DNA from: Oscillospiraceae bacterium
Lineage (GTDB): Bacteria; Bacillota; Clostridia; Oscillospirales; Oscillospiraceae
DNA: 34,425 bases
Reading direction: 5' to 3'
NCBI GenBank assembly: GCA_910575265.1
Contig: CAJTEA010000024.1
Span: 1 to 34,425 of the forward strand
Below, in pieces: positions 28,982 through 34,425 of the stretch. Both the position numbers and the translations under genes were made by a program. The notes beneath the pieces were generated by a model. It made no database searches and was not told the origin of the DNA. It was given only the letters and a program-made list of their open reading frames with translations. The stretch's first letter is position 1. Each line of letters starts with the position of its first letter.

Positions 28982-30055
28982 TTATTTTTCAGGCCTTTTC
29001 TGTGGAGTCGTCATAAAGAAAATCCTGCTAGCTTCAGCAAACTGTGCTGGCTCCTTACATTCACCGAAAATCTGTTCCTTGCTAGCAGCTAAAACCATTG
29101 GCTCGCCGGCTGCCCCGCAAATGATTGGCTCACCAAACAAACGATATACGGGCACCTTGTAACCTTCTTCATGCATGTTACAAGCGGCATAGATACGTTT
29201 GCCTATGCTTTGCATCAGTTGTTCATTCATGTGTAGTAGTCTGTAATCTCCATTTGGTGCTATCTCAGCCTCACAGCAGGATATTCCTATTTCGGGAATC
29301 TCCGTTTCCATATTCACCATGATGCCATGTGGAGGTAATTCCCCAATATAGATGTACCCGGTTTCCGACCCAGGAAGCTTAGGCTCATATGGCGTAGGAA
29401 TGAACTTTGTGAGACATCGTTTGTAGAGTTTGCTCAAATACTCATCGTCCATATTGCATAATGCTTCCACCATTCGCCAAATGGACTGCCTATGGGAAAA
29501 CATTATTGGTTGTTCTCCGGTTATGTAGGGCGGCGTATATTCCAACCCCCAGCCACTTTCAGCTAACTCGTCCAGTATATCACCCATTTCAGTAGAGTCC
29601 GCCTTCCATAGCTTACTTGCCGTATACATTCGATTCTGAAAATGGATGTACATTTCTCCATCTATTTCCTCCGTGCTGAGAGTGCCAATTGCACTATATC
29701 TTAGATACTGGATATATGTATTTTTTCCGCACAGGGCTTCAGAGATAGGAGGAACATCAAGTGCTTTGTATGTCGCGATGAAGTCATGCTGCAATGCCGT
29801 ATCTGTCTTAATTGATACATCTTCAGCAACCTCATTAATTAGATACTTTTCATTCCGCAGCAGTAATTTGAAATAGTCGGTAAGTAGCTTTTCCGAATCC
29901 TCTACCTTAGTATTTTGAAACTCTGGCATCGTCTCCATAAGTTTCACTGTGTTTCGTGCAATTTCCGTAAGGAGCATATCCTGCTGTATTGCGAGGGGAG
30001 CTTTGGAAAATATGTCCGCAAGCTGGTTGGGTGTGAGTTTCTTCATGTCTGCCAT
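28982..30055 (-). CDS. Unknown protein, 357 residues
   Basis: Starts MADMKKLTPNQLADIFSKAP at the ATG at 30055, with AGGA 8 nt upstream (further upstream ATGs lack a site). An N-terminal helical part (about 1-70) is followed by a mixed domain with HFIATYKALDVPP, YIQYLRYSAIGTLSTEEIDG, FSHRQSIWRMVEALCNMDDE, ISCCEAEIAPNGDYRLLHM and GKRIYAACNMHEEGYKVPVY. It has no signal peptide, no membrane segment and no motif I recognise. A consensus promoter (30243-30271) and two leader hairpins suggest controlled, possibly strong expression. Divergent from an XRE regulator, which is its likely controller. Confidence 0.7.
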   Translation of the reverse strand: MADMKKLTPNQLADIFSKAPLAIQQDMLLTEIARNTVKLMETMPEFQNTKVEDSEKLLTDYFKLLLRNEKYLINEVAEDVSIKTDTALQHDFIATYKALDVPPISEALCGKNTYIQYLRYSAIGTLSTEEIDGEMYIHFQNRMYTASKLWKADSTEMGDILDELAESGWGLEYTPPYITGEQPIMFSHRQSIWRMVEALCNMDDEYLSKLYKRCLTKFIPTPYEPKLPGSETGYIYIGELPPHGIMVNMETEIPEIGISCCEAEIAPNGDYRLLHMNEQLMQSIGKRIYAACNMHEEGYKVPVYRLFGEPIICGAAGEPMVLAASKEQIFGECKEPAQFAEASRIFFMTTPQKRPEK

Positions 30056-30105
30056 GATAATCATCCTTTCATTATCCACGCTGGCCTTATAGCAAATGGT
30101 AAGAA

Positions 30106-30170
30106 GACGCTAGCTCCTTTACATAGCGTCTGAAGTAAAATTGTTCCTTACCGCTTATCTTAAAGCGGCA
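30106..30170 (-). promoter_or_regulatory. Leader hairpins of the 28982 gene
   Basis: AGACGCTA (30106-30113) pairs with TAGCGTCT (30125-30132), followed on the minus strand by TCTT. A second stem, CCGCTT with AAGCGG, lies at about 30151-30168. They could form an attenuator in the roughly 180-nt leader. Confidence 0.45.
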
Positions 30171-30242
30171 AAGAACGATTCTTCGACCTTTCCTGGGCCT
30201 TCGATATACCTTGACAAGCTGGTTGTTCTGGGAACTAGCTGC

Positions 30243-30271
30243 ATTATAATTGATTTAATTGATTTTGTCAA
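30243..30271 (-). promoter_or_regulatory. Consensus promoter of the 28982 gene
   Basis: Minus strand: TTGACA (30266-30271), a 17-nt spacer, TATAAT (30243-30248); both boxes match the consensus exactly. Confidence 0.85.
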
Positions 30272-30280
30272 TGGTAATAT

Positions 30281-30314
30281 GGAAATTTATTCAACTCCAT
30301 AAAGGAAATTTATT
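30281..30314. promoter_or_regulatory. Paired operator-like repeats between divergent promoters
   Basis: GGAAATTTATT occurs at 30281-30291 and 30304-30314 (23-bp spacing), between the promoters at 30243-30271 and 30355-30383. Confidence 0.5.
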
Positions 30315-30354
30315 TATATATGAATTATTTTATATATCTTTTAGGGGTAATATA

Positions 30355-30383
30355 TTGACTTTTAGGGCGAATTATGCTATGGT
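30355..30383 (+). promoter_or_regulatory. Promoter of the XRE gene at 30420
   Basis: TTGACT (30355-30360), a 17-nt spacer, TATGGT (30378-30383), about 37 nt before the ATG. Confidence 0.65.
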
Positions 30384-30419
30384 GAGAACACATCAACTTG
30401 ACTATGGGAGCATTCAAAT

Positions 30420-31463
30420 ATGATATACGGAATACAGCCAACAAAATTCTTCGAGACATTCGTCGCCTTGGCAGTGCAGAAGGGACTCAGTCCATCAGTA
30501 GCAGCAGAGGAAGCCGGACTCAATCGCTCGGCAGTCACCGCCTGGAAAAAAGGGCGTATTCCGGGGGAGGCAACACTGTCAAAACTCACTGCTTATTTTG
30601 GGGTGACAAAGCAATACCTGCTGGAGGGTCCTCCTGACGAATTGGTAACTGAAAGTAAAGTTGAGTTTTATGATGAGCAAGGAGTCTCTTCAGTAGAAGG
30701 CAAAGTATCCTCCGCTGATGCTCTTGAGGAAGGAAGCAGATTAGAAAACCGGACATTTGTAACCCTTGCTGTTAATCTTCTAAAAATCTATTGTCCCAAT
30801 GAAGATGCAGATTCTCTAAAAAAAAAGCTGAAAATGTCTTCCGCTGTTATACAGGCGCTTGAGGATGAGCGCCTTGACAAGGTTCTTGTTAATACAGAAT
30901 GGAATGCCCGATTTTACTCACTTCTGGAGGACAAAAATATTGCTCAAATTTTGGATGACCTAAAACACGCTCAACATGTACTCGAACATCAGTGGAGGAT
31001 GGCAATTTCAAACAAAATACCACAAATCATTTGGGATTATATGTATCAAAAACGACTTGATTTTGAATTTGTTAAACCAGAACCTCTGAATACCTTTAAC
31101 CACAAACCTCTGAAACTAGTAAAATTGAGGGACAGTGGAAAACATTGGGTATTTTTCTTCGCAGAATTTAGGTCAGTTGCTCTTAGGCTACATCAAACGT
31201 TTATGAAGAGTAACTTTAAATGGATAAATGATATTCCCGATGTTGAGCGACTTATTATTATGCTCATAGATGTTCCAAATTCTGTTTCAAATGACGAGTT
31301 TGCTAAATTTCAAAAAAACGTATATATGGCTTATCTAAGCAAAGTAGAAGCTATGCTTCCAAATATTCAATTTTTCTCCCTTCACATCAACAGCATGACA
31401 GGAGAGACTATGGAAGAAGAACAAATAGGTCTCAATTTGTTAACGGATACAAATTCGGATTAA
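30420..31463 (+). CDS. XRE-family regulator with a large C-terminal sensor-like domain
   Basis: 347 residues. The HTH covers about 8-70 (VAAEEAGLNRSAVTAWKKGR, then LSKLTAYFGVTKQYLLEG). The remaining 270 residues match no peptidase-type repressor tail: there is no S24 Ser/Lys pair that I can see. It includes NLLKIYCPNEDADSLKKKLK and WRMAISNKIPQIIWDYMYQK, then a mixed segment with ISNKI…VERLIIMLIDVPNSV and KVEAMLPNIQFFSLHINSMT. This suggests a ligand or protein sensor domain. GGGAG lies before the ATG. Divergent from the 28982 gene across paired operators. Confidence 0.75.
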   Translation: MIYGIQPTKFFETFVALAVQKGLSPSVAAEEAGLNRSAVTAWKKGRIPGEATLSKLTAYFGVTKQYLLEGPPDELVTESKVEFYDEQGVSSVEGKVSSADALEEGSRLENRTFVTLAVNLLKIYCPNEDADSLKKKLKMSSAVIQALEDERLDKVLVNTEWNARFYSLLEDKNIAQILDDLKHAQHVLEHQWRMAISNKIPQIIWDYMYQKRLDFEFVKPEPLNTFNHKPLKLVKLRDSGKHWVFFFAEFRSVALRLHQTFMKSNFKWINDIPDVERLIIMLIDVPNSVSNDEFAKFQKNVYMAYLSKVEAMLPNIQFFSLHINSMTGETMEEEQIGLNLLTDTNSD

Positions 31464-31483
31464 ATATTTAAATCTCTTAAGAG

Positions 31484-31528
31484 AAACGCCGGCCGGAAGG
31501 ATGTGTACCATTCTTCCGGCCGGCGTTT
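31484..31528. terminator. Bidirectional terminator between the XRE gene and parB
   Basis: AAACGCCGGCCGGAAG (31484-31499) pairs with CTTCCGGCCGGCGTTT (31513-31528), a 16-bp perfect stem with short A/T tails on both sides. It serves the two convergent genes. Confidence 0.85.
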
Positions 31529-31530
31529 TC

Positions 31531-32475
31531 CTATTTATTACAAGATGTATTTGAAATATCTCGCAAGTTCTGCTGACTCCATATTTCCAGCAGAGCGAAA
31601 ATGACCTCCTCCATCTGCTGTGCGGTATAACCTTTGGGAAAATATCGCTTCAAGCGTGAGCTTTTTAAACTCACCTGAGATGTGGTAGGGCGTTCTGTTG
31701 ATAGGATGGCATTGATAACATCGAAGGTAAGAGTACCAGCCTTGCTGTGCTCCTTGATTTTAGCTAATTGTCCCTTTGAAGGAATGATTTTCAGTCGTTT
31801 CATCGCCGCCAGTGTGTCATTCTGTTCCACCTCAGATAAGTCTGAAAGATGGTCAGCGGCGGAGCTGACGGACAGTTTACCCTCATCCACTAAGGCCAGC
31901 AAGGGCGGCACCAACTTCGTTAACGAAACATATCTCGTTACAGTCATGCCGGACTTTTCACCAGCATCTTGAGCTACTCTATCCCGAGCACTCAACTTAA
32001 GCACGCTGCGTGCAGAAGTGAGGTCGTTCCGCTTGCCTTGGTGCTTCATAGCCTCCAGCTTCATTTTGTAAGCGAACGCTTTCTCGCTGGGGAGAAGGCG
32101 CTCACGCTGAAGATTAGCGTCTACCATGATGATAGTCGCTTCATCATCGTCCAGACTCCGAACGATGACTGGCATGGTATCCTTCCCGGCCAGCTCGCTG
32201 GCCCGCTTGCGCCGGTGCCCGGAAACCAGTTCATACTGGCCTCCACCTACAGGGCGAGCAATGGCAGGCACCAGAACACCATACTGCGCAACGCTCTCCA
32301 CTGTTTTGCGCATTTCTTCGTCATCCCGCACCCGGAAAGGGTGATTGTGGAAAGAAATCAGCTTTTCCAGCGCGATGTCTTGGACCTGCTCTGTGGCAGT
32401 CTGTTGCTCCACTCCGGATGACTGGAACAGGTCATCGAAGGAAGTCATTTGGATTTTAGCCGCACTGCTTCTCAT
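31531..32475 (-). CDS. parB: ParB-family partition protein
   Basis: About 314 residues. The N-terminal CTPase part has ISFHNHPFRVRDDEEMRKTV, VLVPAIARPVGGGQYELVSG and the box GHRRKRA (about 92-98). The central HTH region has GMTVTRYVSLTKLVPPLLAL (about 180-200) and KLSVSSAADHLSDLS. It binds parS-like sites and works with ParA to place plasmid copies in daughter cells. The start is ATG at 32475, which overlaps parA's stop as ATGA; a GTG at 32481 is possible. Likely centromere/operator sites lie at 34279-34411. Confidence 0.9.
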   Translation of the reverse strand: MRSSAAKIQMTSFDDLFQSSGVEQQTATEQVQDIALEKLISFHNHPFRVRDDEEMRKTVESVAQYGVLVPAIARPVGGGQYELVSGHRRKRASELAGKDTMPVIVRSLDDDEATIIMVDANLQRERLLPSEKAFAYKMKLEAMKHQGKRNDLTSARSVLKLSARDRVAQDAGEKSGMTVTRYVSLTKLVPPLLALVDEGKLSVSSAADHLSDLSEVEQNDTLAAMKRLKIIPSKGQLAKIKEHSKAGTLTFDVINAILSTERPTTSQVSLKSSRLKRYFPKGYTAQQMEEVIFALLEIWSQQNLRDISNTSCNK

Positions 32476-33251
32476 GCACACATCACCTCTTTGGTTAAGG
32501 CAGCGTAAGCCGCTGATACCTTGCCAGAGGGGTCATGCAGGTAGATACTCCGGCCCTCTGCGCTGGTTTCAGCCGCCCGGATGGACGCCGGGATGATGTT
32601 GTCAAACACCCTCAGCTTCCCATCGTACGTAGAGTGGAGAAGGTCGATAACATCCCGCGTGTAGATGGTCCTCATGTCTGCCATGGTGACCAGGATACCG
32701 GCAATGCCCAGTTTGGGATTGATTTGCCGACGCACCTTGGAAATTGTTCGCAGGAGCTGTTCCAGGCCCTTGATGGACAGATAGTTGGCCTGCACCGGGA
32801 TGAGGACCTGGTCGGCGGCGGCCAGAGCATTGATAGTCAGCATTCCCAGAGAGGGACAGCAATCCAAAAGAATAACATCGTACTGTTCCTGAATACCACT
32901 CAGACATTCCCGCAGGACGGTCTCCCTACTCATGGTGTTTACCAACGTAACCTCCAGACCGGAGAGTTCGATGTTGGCGGGAAGCAAGTCGACCCCTTCT
33001 GAGTGGTGAAGGATACCCAGGCCGGGCTGGAGGGGCAGGTCTTGAATGACCTGCCCCATGACCGTCGCCAGGGTGACCTCCATCTGGTCGGGCTGCTGAT
33101 AGCCCAAGCTAGCGGTCAACGAGCCCTGAGCATCCACGTCCACCAGAAGGACCCGCTTGCCCTCACGAGCCAAACCGATACCCAGGCTGACCGCAGTTAC
33201 GGTCTTACCAACGCCGCCCTTCTGATTACAGATTGCGTAAATTCTGGCCAT
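32472..33251 (-). CDS. parA: ParA-family partition ATPase
   Basis: 259 residues with the deviant Walker A KGGVGKTVTAVSLG (about 11-24), the switch segment LLVDVDAQGSLTASLG (about 35-50), Walker B VILLDCCPSLGML (about 125-137) and the usual IRAAETSAEGRSIYLHDP end. It moves ParB-bound plasmid DNA. It is 3 bp downstream of the 33255 gene, whose stop is next to this start, so all four minus-strand genes (DUF5348-like x2, parA, parB) probably form one operon. Confidence 0.93.
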   Translation of the reverse strand: MARIYAICNQKGGVGKTVTAVSLGIGLAREGKRVLLVDVDAQGSLTASLGYQQPDQMEVTLATVMGQVIQDLPLQPGLGILHHSEGVDLLPANIELSGLEVTLVNTMSRETVLRECLSGIQEQYDVILLDCCPSLGMLTINALAAADQVLIPVQANYLSIKGLEQLLRTISKVRRQINPKLGIAGILVTMADMRTIYTRDVIDLLHSTYDGKLRVFDNIIPASIRAAETSAEGRSIYLHDPSGKVSAAYAALTKEVMCA

Positions 33252-33254
33252 AAA

Positions 33255-33704
33255 TCATTCCTCCTCTCCCCGAATACGGACAGCCAACCCATCCATGGGG
33301 GTGTTGAGGTTCTTCACCAGGCAGTAGTCCGTTCCATCATGCTCCACGCGGTCAATAGACCAATATGGAACATTATAGATACCGTCTGCAATCAGGGCCT
33401 CGACCATACTGCCGGCGTGGAGAACATGTCCGCTGCTGGTCTCATACTTTCCAACTGCGTTCTTCACGAGCTGACCGCCTTCCACCACGGGAAGGCTCAT
33501 ATAGTCCAGGGTCGCCTCGATATCGGCCAGCTTCTCCATGATGTCCCGCAGGACCTCCAGCTGGAGCAGCTGTTCGCTGTCGCCGTAGTTGATGTCCAAA
33601 GCGCTCAGGTCGGAGCATTCCTTATAAGTAGACGCTAGAAGCAGCTTGCTGATTTCGTTCTTGAGGACCATTGACTGGTCCATGACTTGGGATAAAGACT
33701 TCAT
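33255..33704 (-). CDS. DUF5348-like protein, 149 residues
   Basis: Starts MKSLSQVMDQSMVLKNEISK at the ATG at 33704, with AGGAGGA upstream. A helical first half (LEVLRDIMEKLADIEATLDY) leads to a C-terminal beta-rich domain (GQLVKNAVGKYETSSGHVL, HAGSMVEALIADG, IDRVEHDGTDYCLVKNL), which fits DUF5348. Its neighbour at 33721 has the same order, so they are paralogs. Located directly before parA, where small plasmid genes often tune partition or copy number. Function unknown. Confidence 0.65.
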   Translation of the reverse strand: MKSLSQVMDQSMVLKNEISKLLLASTYKECSDLSALDINYGDSEQLLQLEVLRDIMEKLADIEATLDYMSLPVVEGGQLVKNAVGKYETSSGHVLHAGSMVEALIADGIYNVPYWSIDRVEHDGTDYCLVKNLNTPMDGLAVRIRGEEE

Positions 33705-33720
33705 TTTTATTCCTCCTTCT

Positions 33721-34239
33721 TTACCGGTACGTATGGTCCAAATAGAACTGATAGCCCCTGTACCGAATCGTTGCACCTTCTACGGGGACATCTTCATATC
33801 CATCAAAATAGTAGATATCCTCGTCCTTAGCTTCCTGAGTCATCAAAAGGCCCTCAGCAGGCTCATAGCACAGCTTGGTCATGCCCCAGAACGGGACCAG
33901 TTGCTCCTTATCGGTAACCAAGACTTCCAGTCTGCTACCAGGGACGAAAAGGCACTTGCTGTCCGGCTCGCAGAAGCCGTTCTCACACTTCTTCAGGCGG
34001 CCGGTCCCTTTAACCGGTTGGCTCATGTAAATCAGGACTTCCTCCAACTCAGCCAGCTTCTCCATGACATTGCACATGAACTCCAGCTTTGACACCTGCT
34101 CCGTGTTCTTCTCATTGAGATGCACGTTGCATGAGCCCTCACCTTCCTGATTGTAGTGAACATCATCGAGCAGTTGCGTGAGGGCTTTTGGGAACCCCAA
34201 GGTCTCCTTGAATGCCTCCCGTAACGATAGAATTCTCAT
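33721..34239 (-). CDS. DUF5348-like paralog, 172 residues
   Basis: Starts MRILSLREAFKETLGFPKAL with AAGGA 8 nt before the ATG at 34239. The helical segment LEFMCNVMEKLAELEEVLIY and the following MSQPVKGTGRLKKCENGF match LEVLRDIMEKLADIEATLDY and MSLPVVEGGQLVKNAVGKY in the neighbouring protein, although the rest is more diverged. It is the first gene of the partition operon, 16 bp from the next gene. Function unknown. Confidence 0.6.
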   Translation of the reverse strand: MRILSLREAFKETLGFPKALTQLLDDVHYNQEGEGSCNVHLNEKNTEQVSKLEFMCNVMEKLAELEEVLIYMSQPVKGTGRLKKCENGFCEPDSKCLFVPGSRLEVLVTDKEQLVPFWGMTKLCYEPAEGLLMTQEAKDEDIYYFDGYEDVPVEGATIRYRGYQFYLDHTYR

Positions 34240-34278
34240 ATTGTTATCCTTCCTTATTTGGTATATGGCAAATTTTGC

Positions 34279-34414
34279 TTTGTCCTTAATTTAACGCCTC
34301 CTTTCTGACCGCGCTTCAAGCAGCGCTTTTTTGAGGGAAAATAGGTGGAAAAAGAATAAGGACAAATCCGAATCCCCTTGAGCCACAAGGGTTTCCGTCT
34401 TTGTCCTTATTATA
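34279..34414 (-). promoter_or_regulatory. Partition-operon promoter with three AAGGACAAA-type repeats
   Basis: TTTGTCCTTAAT (34279-34290), AATAAGGACAAA (34355-34366, inverted) and TTTGTCCTTATT (34400-34411) are copies of one motif. On the minus strand the -10 TATAAT (34409-34414) overlaps the last copy, as expected for an operator of ParA/ParB autoregulation or a parS-like centromere. A hairpin (AGCGC-type arms, about 34311-34327) with a plus-strand T-run lies between them. The -35 would be outside the window unless the ends join. Confidence 0.6.
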
Positions 34415-34425
34415 CTATATGGGCA

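Noticed and set aside
30237..30248. Plus-strand promoter from the TTGACA near 30212 to the TATAAT near 30245
   Set aside because: The spacing is about 28 nt, too long. The same TATAAT region serves the minus-strand promoter with an exact 17-nt spacer.

Overview
The window reads as a low-copy plasmid, or plasmid-like element, from a moderately GC-rich gut Firmicute. Oscillospiraceae (Flavonifractor/Lawsonibacter-type) is my best guess. The basis is family content: a RepA_N-type initiator, a helicase-loader ATPase, ParA/ParB, clostridial large serine recombinases, a thioester/Cna-B surface protein, an S-layer-homology protein and strong AGGAGG ribosome sites. No rRNA, tRNA, ribosomal protein or core metabolic gene was seen. 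No relaxase, type IV secretion gene or phage structural gene was recognised. No gene is cut at either end, and joining the two ends places a TTGACA box in front of a TATAAT box, so the window may be a whole circular molecule (inference).

Layout. 1-3280: a Panacea-domain antitoxin-like gene, hicB with a decayed hicA, a degenerate N6-methylase-like gene, then about 900 bp of repeat-rich DNA without a convincing gene. 3281-4871: a small zinc-ribbon protein and a D5/P4-type helicase. 5090-10669 (minus strand): a large secreted thioester/Cna-B adhesin, truncated next to what looks like an IS21-type end, and an S-layer-homology secreted protein. 10843-13362: XRE regulators (one frameshifted), a signal-peptidase-like membrane protein and unknown small proteins. 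13572-17230: a promoter-leader-terminator RNA element, two paralogous unknown proteins, an XRE regulator, a 53-residue protein resembling the C-terminal part of the regulators, a protein with the MKIRSDFITNSSSSSF start, and a radical SAM/SPASM enzyme with an unusual cysteine spacing. 17266-18151: divergent SLOG-domain and XRE genes around two near-palindromic operators. 18214-22981: three consecutive large serine recombinases. 23115-24939: the replication operon (repA, helicase loader, small protein). 25110-26345: a second copy of the leader RNA element, two small genes, then a roughly 500-bp structured-RNA candidate. 26482-28700: adenine methyltransferase, tyrosine recombinase-like protein, HTH protein. 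28982-31463: divergent unknown protein and XRE regulator. 31531-34239: parA-parB and two DUF5348-like paralogs, with repeated operator/centromere-like sites upstream.

How it fits together. RepA plus the loader probably start replication, while the D5-type helicase is a possible second replication module. ParA/ParB give partition. The recombinases may serve integration, inversion or dimer resolution. Much of the rest looks like decision-making cargo: five XRE-family regulators, several attenuator-like leaders and duplicated control cassettes. The strongest leads for undescribed biology are the covarying structured RNA at 25850-26345, the twin leader RNAs, the radical SAM locus, and the rep-type promoter cassette reused in front of the adhesin gene.
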